A stretch of DNA of 64,000 bases, from positions 1,263,501 through 1,327,500 of the forward strand of contig NZ_LMAF01000002.1 of assembly GCF_001542875.1 (NCBI RefSeq). The letters run 5' to 3'. This document shows positions 34,684-44,312 of this stretch, piece after piece. Origin of the DNA: Erythrobacter sp. YT30. GTDB taxonomy: Bacteria; Pseudomonadota; Alphaproteobacteria; Sphingomonadales; Sphingomonadaceae. The notes under the pieces were generated by a model that made no database searches, was not told the origin of the DNA, and saw nothing but the letters and a program-made list of their open reading frames with translations. The translations under genes and the position numbers were made by a program. Numbering within the stretch: position 1 is the first letter of the stretch; every line of letters starts with the position of its first letter.

Positions 34684-35621
34684 ACGAGGTTCCAATTCCT
34701 GATGCACCGCCTGCGATGAAGGGGTCGCCCCTTCCCAAACCGCGTAAGGTTGCGGCGGCTGATCTGCTGCCCAAGGCGCGGTTTGGCGGGCCGATCCCGT
34801 GGGTGATCGCCATCCTAATCGCGCTAGTCGTGATTGCTGCTGCAGGCGGTTTGGCGCTGCGCAATTTGGCTGAGACGGCGCGGGCAGATATCTCGAATGC
34901 AGTGGCCATTCAGGTGCTTGAGCCCAATCCCGAACTGCGCGGTGAGCGTGTAGAGAGCATTGTTGCAGTCCTCGAACGAGATGAGCTTGTGAGAACCCTT
35001 CGCGTGGTGCCCGAAGATGAGCTTTCGCAATTGCTCGAACCGTGGCTCGGCGCAGGCGCTGCTAGCGAGGATATCCCCATCCCCGCACTGATCGACGTCG
35101 AACTTTCGCGGCCCGCTTCGCCGGAAGAGATCGCGCGATTGCAGGATGCGTTGAGCGCAGCTGTGCCCAATGCGCGCGTCGATGCCCAATCTGCCTGGCT
35201 CGCGCCTGTCTATGGGGCGCTCGCAGCTCTTCAATACCTCGCGCTGGGATTGATTGCGCTTTTGGCACTTGCCACTGCTGCGGCTGTGTGGCTTGCGGCT
35301 CGCAGCGCTTTTGCAACGCACCGCGAAACGGTCGAGATTGTGCATCTTCTGGGCGGGACGGACGCGCAGATATTGCGAGTTTTCCAACGCGCGGCGGTGC
35401 GCGATGCTGCGTTCGGCGGGATTGTCGGGTTATCGCTCGGCTCCCTGGCCGTGTGGTTGCTCGGCCAGCAGTTTGCCGCTCTGGACAGCGGACTGGTTAG
35501 TGGCGGTGGTTTCGGCTGGGTTGACTGGGCCATTTTGTTGTTCATTCCCGTTGTTGGTGTCCTACTGGCGTTTGTCACTGGTCGGATGACCATTGCATTC
35601 GCGCTGCGATCCATGTTTTGA
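34680..35621 (+). CDS. ftsX: Cell division protein FtsX
   Basis: 313 residues. FtsX is the membrane partner of FtsE and transmits ATPase conformational changes to periplasmic amidase activators. One membrane segment (about 38-62) is followed by a periplasmic domain with [18 protein letters not shown], then three C-terminal membrane segments and the conserved [32 protein letters not shown] cytoplasmic loop. It starts within the ftsE stop. YdcF-like and plsC-like genes follow closely, forming an envelope operon. Confidence 0.93.
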   Translation: MNEVPIPDAPPAMKGSPLPKPRKVAAADLLPKARFGGPIPWVIAILIALVVIAAAGGLALRNLAETARADISNAVAIQVLEPNPELRGERVESIVAVLERDELVRTLRVVPEDELSQLLEPWLGAGAASEDIPIPALIDVELSRPASPEEIARLQDALSAAVPNARVDAQSAWLAPVYGALAALQYLALGLIALLALATAAAVWLAARSAFATHRETVEIVHLLGGTDAQILRVFQRAAVRDAAFGGIVGLSLGSLAVWLLGQQFAALDSGLVSGGGFGWVDWAILLFIPVVGVLLAFVTGRMTIAFALRSMF

Positions 35622-35633
35622 CAATTTCCCCTT

Positions 35634-36164
35634 ATGTTACGTCGCATCCTCTCCGGCCTTTTCCTGATCTGGGCTCTTGGTTTCCTGTGGTTTTCTGTAA
35701 GCTTGCCTGGGCCTGCAGGTGACAAGGCAACCGATGCGGTGATTGTCCCCACGGGCGCGGCTGGCAGGATCGCGCAGGGCCTATCGGTGCTCGATGAAGG
35801 GCTGGCAGAAAAAATGCTGGTAAGCGGGGTTGATCGTGACGTGAGAGTGGGCGAGTTCGCAGCTGAATTCGACGTCGATGAAGCGCGCATGGAATGCTGC
35901 GTTACGCTGGGATTCTCGGCGACAGACACACGCACCAATGCCACCGAAAGCGCGAACTGGGTTTCGGCGAACGACATATCGTCACTGCGCCTCGTGACGA
36001 GCGATTGGCATATGCGCCGCGCAGCAGGAGAGCTCGATCGGATGCTGCCTGACGATGTCACAGTGGTGCGCGATGCGGTGATATCAGAGCCGAGCGTCTG
36101 GACGCTGTTTCTCGAATATAACAAACTGATCGCCAGCTCTGCAGCCGGCATCGTCAACCTTTGA
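35634..36164 (+). CDS. YdcF family (DUF218) protein
   Basis: 176 residues. An N-terminal membrane segment (about 5-22) leads to a DUF218 fold: TDAVIVPTGAAGRIAQGLSVLDEG, LVSGVDRDV, TRTNATESANWV and RLVTSDWHMRRAAGEL. E. coli relatives (YdcF, ElyC/SanA) act in envelope maintenance and lipid-carrier metabolism; this member is short. It lies 12 bp after ftsX and overlaps the next gene, so it is part of the ftsEX operon. Confidence 0.88.
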   Translation: MLRRILSGLFLIWALGFLWFSVSLPGPAGDKATDAVIVPTGAAGRIAQGLSVLDEGLAEKMLVSGVDRDVRVGEFAAEFDVDEARMECCVTLGFSATDTRTNATESANWVSANDISSLRLVTSDWHMRRAAGELDRMLPDDVTVVRDAVISEPSVWTLFLEYNKLIASSAAGIVNL

Positions 36165-36850
36165 GCACGCTAGTGGCCGCACTTCGAAGCTTGCTTTTCT
36201 ACCCGCTGTTTTATGGGTTCAGCGCGATGCTGGTGATCGCTTCGGTCTTAGCCAGCATAAGTGGCCGCGATGCGATTGCGAGTGTCGTAAATCTGTGGGG
36301 GCGCTGGCATCGCTGGTGTGTGACCAGCCTGCTTGGCATCGAGATCATTGTCGATGGCGAAGTGCCCGAAGGTGCGTACCTGATTGCCGTCAAGCATGAG
36401 AGCTTTTTCGAAGCGATCGACATGCCGATCCTGTTTTCCTTCCCTGCAGTGTTTGCAAAGCGGGAGCTCTTTCTCATCCCCGGCTGGGGGTATTCGGCAA
36501 AGATTTATGGCCTGATCCCGGTTGCACGAGACAAGGGGGCCAAAGCCCTGCGCGAAATGATCGCAACGGCCAAGCTGCGTGTCGCCGAGGGTCGACCGCT
36601 GGTGATTTTCCCCGAGGGGACCCGCGTCGATCATGGCAAAGGCCCATCGCTGCAATCAGGCTTTGCCGGGCTATACAAGCTTCTTGCTCTGCCAGTCGTG
36701 CCGGTCGCAGTGAACAGCGGGCCGCTTTATCACGGCTGGGTGAAGCGTCCGGGAACAATCACATACCGCGTCGGCGAAACTATCCCCGCTGGCCTGCCGC
36801 GTGGAGAACTGGAAACCCGGGTGCACGCCGCAATCAATGCGTTGAACTAG
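36161..36850 (+). CDS. 1-acyl-sn-glycerol-3-phosphate acyltransferase (PlsC family)
   Basis: 229 residues from a TTG start that overlaps the upstream stop (TTGA). The family transfers an acyl chain to lysophosphatidic acid in the inner membrane to make phosphatidic acid. The catalytic HX4D motif is HESFFEAID (about residue 75) and the substrate motif is FPEGTR (about 150). An N-terminal hydrophobic anchor is present. Since the genome may hold several PlsC-like proteins, the precise substrate (phospholipid or another lipid) is open. Confidence 0.9.
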   Translation: MSTLVAALRSLLFYPLFYGFSAMLVIASVLASISGRDAIASVVNLWGRWHRWCVTSLLGIEIIVDGEVPEGAYLIAVKHESFFEAIDMPILFSFPAVFAKRELFLIPGWGYSAKIYGLIPVARDKGAKALREMIATAKLRVAEGRPLVIFPEGTRVDHGKGPSLQSGFAGLYKLLALPVVPVAVNSGPLYHGWVKRPGTITYRVGETIPAGLPRGELETRVHAAINALN

Positions 36851-36895
36851 TCTATAGAAAGTGATGGGTCACGCGCGAGCCAGAGCAACCCAATA

Positions 36896-37804
36896 TCACA
36901 CGTGATCCTCGCGACCAAAGTCGGGGCGATCATCGTCTTGACCCTGCTCGATAACCTGTTTGCGAATTGCACGGGTGCGGCTGAACAGATCATGCAATGT
37001 CTCGCCATCGCCTGATCGGATCGCTCGCTGGAGGGCCGTCAGATCCTCGGTAAATCGGCCGAGCATTTCGAGAACGGCTGACTTGTTCGACAAAAACACA
37101 TCGCGCCACATCACCGGATCGGAGGCTGCAATCCGGGTGAAGTCGCGAAAACCGCCCGCGGAATATTTGATGACTTCCGATTGCGTGACATCCTCCAGAT
37201 CGCTTGCCGTGCCGACGATCGTGAAGGCGATGAGGTGCGGGATATGGCTGGTCACGGCGAGAACGAGATCATGATGCTCAGCATCCATAATCTCGATACG
37301 CGCGCCAAGATCCTTCCAGAATTCGCTCAGCGCATCGACCGCTCGGCTATCAGCGTTTTCTGGCGGAGTGAGGATGCACCACCTGTTGGTGAAGAGCGAG
37401 GCGAACCCTGCTTCTGGCCCGCTTTGTTCGGTCCCTGCAACGGGGTGTGCCGGGATAATGTGTCGCCCCGGCAAAGCTGAGGACAAGGTTTTCTCTAGCC
37501 CTGATTTGGAAGATCCTACATCGCTGACGATTGCGTTGAGCGGCAGGGAGGATGCCATTGCGCGGGCTGCTTCTTCCATCGCTCCCATCGGCACGCAAAG
37601 AATGACGAGATCAGCGTCTGAAACCGCCTCGCCAATGCTGCTGCAAACCGTGCCAACAAGACCGCGCTCTGCCGCTTTGGCGCGCACATCCGCATCCGTA
37701 TCGAAGCCTGTTGTCGTCGTCCCCGGCGCGCGTTCCTTGACCGCGAGGCCGATTGAGCCGCCGAGCAGACCAAGCCCGACAATAGCGACTTTCTCAATTC
37801 TCAT
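36896..37804 (-). CDS. tyrA: Prephenate/arogenate dehydrogenase
   Basis: 302 residues from the ATG that overlaps the hisC stop (ATGA). It catalyses NAD(P)-dependent oxidative decarboxylation in tyrosine biosynthesis. The Rossmann motif [20 protein letters not shown] is at the N-terminus, followed by [20 protein letters not shown], and [19 protein letters not shown] with the catalytic His. In alphaproteobacteria such enzymes are often cyclohexadienyl dehydrogenases; substrate preference cannot be read here. It is the second gene of a hisC-tyrA operon. Confidence 0.93.
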   Translation of the reverse strand: MRIEKVAIVGLGLLGGSIGLAVKERAPGTTTTGFDTDADVRAKAAERGLVGTVCSSIGEAVSDADLVILCVPMGAMEEAARAMASSLPLNAIVSDVGSSKSGLEKTLSSALPGRHIIPAHPVAGTEQSGPEAGFASLFTNRWCILTPPENADSRAVDALSEFWKDLGARIEIMDAEHHDLVLAVTSHIPHLIAFTIVGTASDLEDVTQSEVIKYSAGGFRDFTRIAASDPVMWRDVFLSNKSAVLEMLGRFTEDLTALQRAIRSGDGETLHDLFSRTRAIRKQVIEQGQDDDRPDFGREDHV

Positions 37805-38904
37805 GCCGCCTCTCCGCACAGCCCGCGCAGAGCGGCGATGACCTGATCCATATCCTCTGTCTTGCCGATGGTAATGCGCAAGGCATTCGGGAGACCTTGA
37901 CCGGGAAGATGCCTCACGGCGTACCCCACCTCAGCAAGCGCGCCCAAAGCGGTTTCAGCGGTTAGGTCGCCTTCGAACAGGACGAGGGAGAAATTTGCCG
38001 CTGAAGGAACGGCGGTAAGGCCATGATTGCCGAGCTGCGCCATTTCCGCTTCGAACCGGGTGCGCTCTTTCGTGTTGTGATCCCGGCTGAGTTTCACGAA
38101 ATCCTGATCTTTCAATGCCGCTTCAGCTGCTCTTTGGCCCGAGACGGTCACGTTGAATGGCCCGCGAATGCGGTTCAATGTGTCGATCAGTTCTGGCGAA
38201 CCGGTCGCCCAGCCAATGCGTTCTGCGGCAAGACCGTAAATCTTCGAGAAGGTGCGCGTTACCAGCACGTTTGAATGCGCAGCGGCGAGATCAAAGCCGA
38301 CGCGCTGCAAGGCTGGATCGACATATTCGCCATAGGCTTCATCGAGCACCAGGAGCACGCTGGAAGGCAATCCGGCATGGAGGCGCACAACCTCATCCGC
38401 CGGGATCGCAGTGCCGGTGGGGTTGTTTGGATTAGCTAGAAATACGACGCGAGTTCGTTCGTTTACTGCCGCAAGCAGTGCATCGACATCAGCGGTGTAA
38501 TCGGTGGCTGGCGCTTCAACCGGATTCGCCCCGCACCGGCGCGCGGCGATATCATAAACGGCAAAGGAAAATTGGCTGAACAGGACCTCGTCCCCTGCCC
38601 CAGCATACCCTTGAGCAGCAAGATTGAGCAATTCATCCGAGCCCGTGCCGCAGACAATCCGTTCAGGATCCAGCCCGTGCAATTCGCCAATAGCTTCGCG
38701 CAGGGCGGTAGAGCCCGGATCAGGATAAGTCGCGGCTTCGACCCGCGCGCTTTCGAGTGCTTCCAGGGCGGCAGCACTGGTGCCTAGCGAGTTCTCGTTC
38801 GCTGATAACTTCACCAAGGCGCGGCCATCATCGGAGGATGATTTTCCGGGCTTATACGCGTGAATGCCGAGAATGTACTGTTTGGGTGAAGGGCGATCAG
38901 TCAT
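37801..38904 (-). CDS. hisC: Histidinol-phosphate / aromatic aminotransferase
   Basis: 367 residues from ATG 38904 (the frame extends 36 codons upstream without similarity). A fold-type I PLP enzyme: [13 protein letters not shown] at the N-terminus, [21 protein letters not shown] and PLP lysine in [18 protein letters not shown]. HisC converts imidazole-acetol phosphate to histidinol phosphate; pairing with tyrA suggests it also, or mainly, transaminates aromatic keto acids, a known dual role in this family. It is divergent from metX, with 95 bp between the two starts. Confidence 0.92.
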   Translation of the reverse strand: MTDRPSPKQYILGIHAYKPGKSSSDDGRALVKLSANENSLGTSAAALEALESARVEAATYPDPGSTALREAIGELHGLDPERIVCGTGSDELLNLAAQGYAGAGDEVLFSQFSFAVYDIAARRCGANPVEAPATDYTADVDALLAAVNERTRVVFLANPNNPTGTAIPADEVVRLHAGLPSSVLLVLDEAYGEYVDPALQRVGFDLAAAHSNVLVTRTFSKIYGLAAERIGWATGSPELIDTLNRIRGPFNVTVSGQRAAEAALKDQDFVKLSRDHNTKERTRFEAEMAQLGNHGLTAVPSAANFSLVLFEGDLTAETALGALAEVGYAVRHLPGQGLPNALRITIGKTEDMDQVIAALRGLCGEAA

Positions 38905-38999
38905 TGCGGGCGGGTCGATAGCGGTTTGGCGAGGGCAAGAACAGTGTAATTGACGCGTTGATTGACTTGGGCGCGTACCTCGCCCAATCCGCGCAGCCG

Positions 39000-40097
39000 A
39001 TGCCCAATGCAACCGCCTCGAAAGTGTATGCGCTCACCGATACCCTCCCGCTCGACAGCGGGCAGGAGCTTAGTGGCGCTGAAATCGCTTATGAGACCTA
39101 TGGCGAATTGGCCGCAGACAAATCGAATGCGGTCCTCATCTGCCATGCGCTGACGGGTGATCAATATGTTGCAAGCACGCATCCGGTAACAGGCAAGCCG
39201 GGATGGTGGGACAGAATGGTCGGCCCGGGCAAGCCGATTGATACGAGCCGCCATTTTGTGATCTGCGCCAATGTGATCGGCAGCTGCATGGGCTCAACTG
39301 GCCCGGCATCTTCAGGAGCGGATGGCCAGCCGTATGCGATGGGTTTTCCGGTCATCACTATTCGCGATATGGTGCGCGGGATTATCGCGTTGCTCGATGG
39401 GCTTGGGATTGAGCGGCTGCACGCCGTGGTTGGCGGATCGATGGGCGGGATGCAGGCTTTAAGCCTTGCTGCCAATTGGCCCGATCGGGCCGAACGCGTG
39501 CTCGTTATTGCCTCTACTGCGCGGCATTCAGCGCAGAACATCGCTTTTCACGAATTGGGCCGCCAGGCCATTATGGCCGATCCAGCGTGGGCGGGTGGCG
39601 ATTATTATGGCGGGGATGCCAAACCTGATAATGGCCTCGCCGTGGCGCGTATGGCCGCGCACATCACTTACCTTTCCGAAGAAGGGCTGACCGAGAAATT
39701 CGGCCGGCGCTTGCAGGATCGCGATGAGAAAAGCTTCGGTTTTGAGGCTGATTTTCAGGTCGAAAGCTATCTGCGATATCAGGGCAGCGGCTTCACCCAG
39801 CGCTTTGATGCGAACAGCTACCTCTACATCACCCGGGCGATGGATTATTTCGACTTGGCTGAGGAGCATGGCGGGCGGCTGGCCGATGCTTTCATTGGAA
39901 CATCAGCGCGATTTTGCCTCATCAGTTTCGACACCGACTGGCTCTACCCCACCGCTGAAAGCCGCCACATCGTTCATGCTCTCAATGCAGCAGGAGCCAA
40001 AGTCAGCTTTGTAGAACTCAGCGCAAATGCAGGGCATGACAGCTTCTTGCTTGAACACGACCAGCTTGATCGCGTGGTGCAAGGCTTCATCGAATGA
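39000..40097 (+). CDS. metX: Homoserine O-acetyltransferase
   Basis: 365 residues from ATG 39000; a TTG at 38958 is a weaker candidate. MetX activates homoserine for methionine synthesis. The alpha/beta hydrolase fold shows [43 protein letters not shown] (nucleophile Ser in GGSMGG), [12 protein letters not shown] with the catalytic Asp, and [12 protein letters not shown] with the His. The neighbouring metW is its usual partner. Family members can be acetyl- or succinyltransferases; the exact acyl donor is not certain. Confidence 0.94.
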   Translation: MPNATASKVYALTDTLPLDSGQELSGAEIAYETYGELAADKSNAVLICHALTGDQYVASTHPVTGKPGWWDRMVGPGKPIDTSRHFVICANVIGSCMGSTGPASSGADGQPYAMGFPVITIRDMVRGIIALLDGLGIERLHAVVGGSMGGMQALSLAANWPDRAERVLVIASTARHSAQNIAFHELGRQAIMADPAWAGGDYYGGDAKPDNGLAVARMAAHITYLSEEGLTEKFGRRLQDRDEKSFGFEADFQVESYLRYQGSGFTQRFDANSYLYITRAMDYFDLAEEHGGRLADAFIGTSARFCLISFDTDWLYPTAESRHIVHALNAAGAKVSFVELSANAGHDSFLLEHDQLDRVVQGFIE

Positions 40098-40702
40098 GCG
40101 CGTCACAAACCCTAAGACCTGATCTCGCCGTGATCGCTGATCAGATTGGGGCCGGCACCCGTCTGCTCGATATCGGGTGCGGGGATGGCGCTCTGATGGC
40201 GGAGCTGGAACAGGCAAAGCAAGTCGATGCGCGCGGGATGGAGCTGGACCCTGCCAAAGTGGAGCGCTGCGTCGCGCGGGGGCTTTCGGTGGTCCAGGGC
40301 GATGCCGATCGCGATCTGGCCAACTATCCCAACAAGGCGTTCGATTACGCGGTGATGAGCCTAACGCTGCAAACATCGCAGCGGCCCGATATGCTGCTCG
40401 AAGAGATGCTGCGTGTGGGGACCACGGTTTTTGTCAGCTTCCCCAATTTCGCGCACTGGAAGACTCGCACCGCCTTGATGTTCGGCGGGAGGATGCCCGT
40501 CACACGCGCGCTGCCGATCAGCTGGTACGCGACCGAAAACATCCACCACGTGACGATTGCCGATTTCAAGCAGTTGGCAAAAGAAAAAGGCGCGGAGATA
40601 AGCCGCGCCTGGTTCTTCGCCAACGAGCGCGCCATCAGCCCCTTGGGAGCAAACTGGCGCGCTGAATTTGCGGTTTTCGAGCTTAGCAAGCGGCAGGACT
40701 GA
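40094..40702 (+). CDS. metW: Methionine biosynthesis protein MetW
   Basis: 202 residues with a methyltransferase-like fold: [16 protein letters not shown] at the N-terminus, then [22 protein letters not shown] and [14 protein letters not shown], the signature of MetW. MetW works with MetX and is needed for its activity in several bacteria. It overlaps metX by ATGA, the standard arrangement. Confidence 0.95.
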   Translation: MSASQTLRPDLAVIADQIGAGTRLLDIGCGDGALMAELEQAKQVDARGMELDPAKVERCVARGLSVVQGDADRDLANYPNKAFDYAVMSLTLQTSQRPDMLLEEMLRVGTTVFVSFPNFAHWKTRTALMFGGRMPVTRALPISWYATENIHHVTIADFKQLAKEKGAEISRAWFFANERAISPLGANWRAEFAVFELSKRQD

Positions 40703-40723
40703 ACCTAATACAAACGCAAGCCC

Positions 40724-41419
40724 TTACTTGCCTATGTTGTTGTATTCCTCGCTGCCATCCAGATTGAGACCAAGACCGCTGTTATCGAGCACATCATTCG
40801 ATTTTACTCGTCCGGCGAAACTCAAGGACACAATGTGCTTGGCTCTTCCCGGGCCCGGATCATCGAGCGTCACTCTCGACAAGGCATGTTCACTGTATGC
40901 AGCGCCAAGCTTGTCTTGCTGTGCGACCACTGCATCATTGATCGCAGATGTATTGATTGAAGACAGTGGTACCAAATAGTCATCAAGACTGAAGCTTGCG
41001 GCATCGCCGAAAACCGAGATTTCAACAGGCTGCGATTCTTTGAATTCACCGGTCGCGACGTCCATGCCCATTTCGCGCAATTTGCGCGGATCTTCAGGGT
41101 CTTGATACGTAACGCTGCACGATTTCAGCTCGCCGGGCGGCGTTGAGACAACGACATATTGTTCCAGGTTTTCACCGACGCCGAATGAAGCGGACAGTTT
41201 GGAAACTTTTGCATCTGCACCGAGCTTTTCGGCTGCAGCTTTGAAACAAAGATCGGGCCCATTGTCTGCGAGTGTCAAAGACGAACCTGCACTGCCATTC
41301 GCGCCGGGCATGTTTGCAGCAGCGCCTTCTGCGCCTGTGTCAGCTTCGCCACCACATGCAGCGAGAGCGACGCAAAGCGGTGCCGCGATTAGAAATCTGC
41401 TTTTCGATTGGATCATCAT
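40724..41419 (-). CDS. Unrecognised lipoprotein
   Basis: 231 residues from ATG 41419, chosen because a signal peptide starts there (MMIQSKSRFLIAAPLCVALAAC). The lipobox LAAC gives Cys22 as the first mature residue, so it is a predicted lipoprotein, followed by a Gly/Ala/Asn linker. The remainder (CFKAAAEKLGADAKVSKL, QYVVVSTPPGELKSCSVTYQDPEDP, DAVVAQQDKLGAAYSEHAL) contains two further cysteines that could form a disulfide. No family was recognised. It converges on metW. Confidence 0.7.
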   Translation of the reverse strand: MMIQSKSRFLIAAPLCVALAACGGEADTGAEGAAANMPGANGSAGSSLTLADNGPDLCFKAAAEKLGADAKVSKLSASFGVGENLEQYVVVSTPPGELKSCSVTYQDPEDPRKLREMGMDVATGEFKESQPVEISVFGDAASFSLDDYLVPLSSINTSAINDAVVAQQDKLGAAYSEHALSRVTLDDPGPGRAKHIVSLSFAGRVKSNDVLDNSGLGLNLDGSEEYNNIGK

Positions 41420-41511
41420 GAATTCAGTCCTCCAAAACATCACCACTCGGCACCCGCCTTCGTCGAAAGCGCGCGCCAAGGGTGAAACCTAGAATGTATT
41501 GATGAAAGTAT

Positions 41512-41904
41512 TTAGCCGGGCCGGTGGATGCCGCAGATTTTGTGGCCGTCGGGATCGGTGAAATAGCACAGATACATCGGCCCCATTGTGCCTTCGCGAA
41601 GGCCTGGAGGGTCTTCGATGGACGTGCCGCCATTGGCGACAGCTACATCGTGGAGTTCCTGAATTTGCTCAGGCGAATTGCAGACAAGGCCAATGGTTGA
41701 ACCGTTGGATGGTTCGGCAGGTTTGCCGTTGATCGGCTCGCTGACGGAGAACGTGCTGCCATCGTGGATGTAGAACAGGCGCGTTTGACCCGTGTCATTG
41801 ACATGCGCCATGGGCTCGCCCGCACCCAGCACGCCAAGCACCGCGTTATAGAATGATTTCGACCGCTCGATATCGTTTGAGCCGATCATCACATGATTGA
41901 GCAT
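41512..41904 (-). CDS. VOC superfamily (glyoxalase-like) protein
   Basis: 130 residues from the internal ATG (MLNHVMIGSNDIERSKSFYNAVLG), which is the standard VOC beginning. The betaalphabeta modules are visible, with NGSTIGLVCNSPEQIQELHDVAVANGGT and MYLCYFTDPDGHKICGIH at the end. His3/His4 and a terminal Glu/His position could bind a metal. Substrate unknown; many members act in detoxification. Confidence 0.85.
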   Translation of the reverse strand: MLNHVMIGSNDIERSKSFYNAVLGVLGAGEPMAHVNDTGQTRLFYIHDGSTFSVSEPINGKPAEPSNGSTIGLVCNSPEQIQELHDVAVANGGTSIEDPPGLREGTMGPMYLCYFTDPDGHKICGIHRPG

Positions 41905-41974
41905 TTTGGGGGAATCTCCTCTCAAGTTTGGATTCGCGCAAAAGCGGTAGCATGAGGTTCATGCGCGCGGCTAT

Positions 41975-42349
41975 ATGCGCGTTGCCATGATCACACTTTC
42001 TCTTGCTGCCGTCTTGATGTCGCTGCAATCACCGGCGGCACCTCCGCCCGTTTTGGACAAGCCACTTTCAACCGAGAGCAAGGCTCTGCTTCGGTGTTCC
42101 GCTGCCTTTGCAATGGTCGCGCACGGGCAGGAAAACGGTAATGAAGCGGCGCTCAAATGGCCTGATCTGAAAACGCGAGGGCGCGAATTTTTCGTCCGAT
42201 CGCTGGCGCAATTGATGGATGATACCGGGCTGGATCGGGATGGCATCTCGCAATTGGTGAGCGCAGAAGCGCAAACCTTGTGGGATGAAGGGCAGGTCGA
42301 GGCGATTATGCCGTCCTGTCTATTGATGCTCGAAGGATCCAAGATTTAA
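41975..42349 (+). CDS. Unrecognised small exported protein
   Basis: 124 residues with a likely signal peptide (about 1-22, MITLSLAAVLMSLQSPAAPP). The mature part is mostly helical and holds two cysteines (KALLRCSAAFA and IMPSCLLML) that could form a disulfide. No known domain was recognised. An upstream ribosome-binding site is weak. It is followed by another small exported protein in the same direction 72 bp later. Confidence 0.6.
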   Translation: MRVAMITLSLAAVLMSLQSPAAPPPVLDKPLSTESKALLRCSAAFAMVAHGQENGNEAALKWPDLKTRGREFFVRSLAQLMDDTGLDRDGISQLVSAEAQTLWDEGQVEAIMPSCLLMLEGSKI

Positions 42350-42421
42350 CAACTGCATTCAGCTTCATGCAATTGAACCTGAACTAAAGCGGCGGCAACT
42401 CTAACGAAAAGGGGACTCACT

Positions 42422-42880
42422 ATGCGCGCTTCTTTGCTCGCCGCTGCCGCCACGTTTGCGCTCGCAGCGCCTTCTGCCGCTTTTGCCCAAGCTGCCGCTG
42501 TAGATGACAGCGAGGCTGCAATTTCCGAATTGTCAGAGCAGCTTTCCGATCCTGTCTTTCAAGATCAGATGTCAGCCGTTGCCAGCATCTTCATATCGTC
42601 CCTGCTCGAACTGGAAATCGGCCAATTCGCCGCCGCTGTTGATGAAGCGACCGGCGGAGAAGGCCCTGAAATAGATCCCGATGCGCGTATTCGCGACATC
42701 GCGCCCGAGGCGGAAGAGTTGCCAGACAAGGTCGCCGACAACCTTCCCAAAGCGATGAACGCCATGAGCGCGATGAGCAGCGGGATGGCCGATATGCTGC
42801 CTGCGCTCCAAGCCATGGCCGACAGGATGAAGGATGCGTTTGAAGAGGCGGATTTGGCGCGCGAAACCGACGCGTTTTGA
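42422..42880 (+). CDS. Unrecognised small exported helical protein
   Basis: 152 residues with a clear signal peptide ending AFAQ (cleavage about residue 24). An AAAAGGGGACTC region precedes the ATG. The mature protein is acidic, rich in Ala, Met and Asp (repeated AMSAMSSGMADML, ALQAMADRMKDAF), probably helical. No domain was recognised. Possibly a periplasmic protein; no link to the neighbours was found beyond direction. Confidence 0.65.
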   Translation: MRASLLAAAATFALAAPSAAFAQAAAVDDSEAAISELSEQLSDPVFQDQMSAVASIFISSLLELEIGQFAAAVDEATGGEGPEIDPDARIRDIAPEAEELPDKVADNLPKAMNAMSAMSSGMADMLPALQAMADRMKDAFEEADLARETDAF

Positions 42881-42980
42881 CCATAACATAAAGCTTATCC
42901 CCCGCATTCGACAAAGCGGGCGATGAGAGCGATTTGACCGCTGGATTTTGCCCATCTGATAAGGCAAAAGCGAAGGCGCA

Positions 42981-43652
42981 ATGTGGCTCCTCTATCAATT
43001 TCCCCTATGCCCTTTCAGTCGCAAAATCAGGCTGCAAATGGGCGAAAAGGGCATCGCCTATGATCTTGTGCGCGAGGATCCGTGGGCAGCATCCGATATG
43101 TTTTTCAATCTCAATCCGGCCGGGCGCACGCCGGTGCTCGCCAATGAAGAAAAGAGCATTGTGATCGCGGATAGCCGCGCGATTGGCGAATACTTTGAAG
43201 AGACGGTTGAGCGCGCGCCCATGATTATGGGTACCGCCGCCCAGCGCGCCGAAATCCGGCGATTGACGGCGTTGTTCGATGAAAACTTTTTCGCAGACGT
43301 TACCGAGCCACTGCTCTCTGAGCGGATGAAAAAGCGGCTGATCCTGCGACAGCCGCCCGACAGCAAACGGCTTCGCGATGCGATGAGGATGGCGCACGGC
43401 CACCTCGATTATCTCGATTGGTTGATCGACACGCGACCCTGGCTCGCAGGCCCGACGATGAGCATGGCGGACCTTGCCGCTGCTGCGCAGATATCGGTTG
43501 CCGATTACCTTGGCGGGATCGACTGGACCGGTCACGAAAGCGCGCGGGGATGGTATTCGGTGTTCAAGAGCCGCCCGAGTTTCCGCCCGCTCCTCACCGA
43601 ACGGATGGATGTGATCAAACCGCCCGCGCACTATGCGCAGGTTGACGGCTGA
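42981..43652 (+). CDS. fzlA: Glutathione S-transferase-like protein, FzlA family
   Basis: 223 residues with an N-terminal thioredoxin-like domain (LLYQFPLCPFSRKIRLQMGEKGI, INPAGRTPVL-type NLNPAGRTPVLANEEKSIVIADSRAIGEYFEE) and a helical C-terminal domain. The C-terminal tail RMDVIKPPAHYAQVDG closely resembles the conserved tail of Caulobacter FzlA, an FtsZ-binding division protein that controls septal synthesis. I infer the same role. A general GST is the alternative. It lies a few kb from ftsEX and next to a penicillin-binding protein. Confidence 0.78.
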   Translation: MWLLYQFPLCPFSRKIRLQMGEKGIAYDLVREDPWAASDMFFNLNPAGRTPVLANEEKSIVIADSRAIGEYFEETVERAPMIMGTAAQRAEIRRLTALFDENFFADVTEPLLSERMKKRLILRQPPDSKRLRDAMRMAHGHLDYLDWLIDTRPWLAGPTMSMADLAAAAQISVADYLGGIDWTGHESARGWYSVFKSRPSFRPLLTERMDVIKPPAHYAQVDG

Positions 43653-43748
43653 GGCGTTTTTGAGAGTTTCTTTGGCGCTCGTGCTGTAGGCACCCGCTCG
43701 CTCCACAAACAACTCGCTTGCGAATTGCCTATGGCAATCCGATATGAA

Positions 43749-43762
43749 GCCTCGAGAGAGGC
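43749..43762 (+). promoter_or_regulatory. GNRA hairpin holding the msrB ribosome-binding site
   Basis: GCCTC-GAGA-GAGGC, a 5-bp stem with a GAGA tetraloop. The likely ribosome-binding site GAGAGG (43756-43761) lies inside it, 7 bp before the ATG. It could tune translation of msrB. The stem is short, so this is a weak call. Confidence 0.35.
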
Positions 43763-43768
43763 AATTCT

Positions 43769-44182
43769 ATGAACCCCAACGATCCCAAAACCATCACCGA
43801 TGCCGAATGGCGCGAACGCCTGACAGCGGAGCAGTTTCATATCCTGCGCGAAGCGGGGACAGAGCGCGCCTTCACCGGCAAATACGACAAGTTTTACGAA
43901 GACGGCGAATACATGTGTGCCGCCTGCGGCACACGCCTCTTTATCAGCGCGGCCAAATACAACAGCGGCTGCGGCTGGCCCGCTTTTACCAAACCCGCCG
44001 ATGACGAGACCGTCGAAGAACACCGCGACACAAGTTTTGGGATGATCCGCACCGAGGTGACCTGCGGGAAATGCGGTAGTCATTTGGGGCACGTCTTCCC
44101 CGATGGACCTCCGGAAGAGGGCGGCTTGCGATACTGCATCAATTCCGGCGCGCTCGAATTTGTCGCGGATGGGGATGAATAG
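43769..44182 (+). CDS. msrB: Peptide-methionine (R)-S-oxide reductase MsrB
   Basis: 137 residues, a complete MsrB domain. It repairs the R-sulfoxide of methionine in proteins. The two zinc CxxC pairs (YMCAACG and [14 protein letters not shown]), GCGWPAF and the active-site Cys in [13 protein letters not shown] are visible. No thioredoxin or MsrA fusion is present; msrA is elsewhere in the window (58137). Confidence 0.96.
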   Translation: MNPNDPKTITDAEWRERLTAEQFHILREAGTERAFTGKYDKFYEDGEYMCAACGTRLFISAAKYNSGCGWPAFTKPADDETVEEHRDTSFGMIRTEVTCGKCGSHLGHVFPDGPPEEGGLRYCINSGALEFVADGDE

Positions 44183-44312
44183 AGTCAAAGGGTGCGCAGC
44201 GCTGGATTTTGCCACGCTCTTGCCACATTCACGCCCTGTTACATTTCGTCTAGGCAATGTGAGATGTCTGGGCGGAACGCCTTGGTAAAGCGATGCAATT
44301 ATAAGGCGCGAA

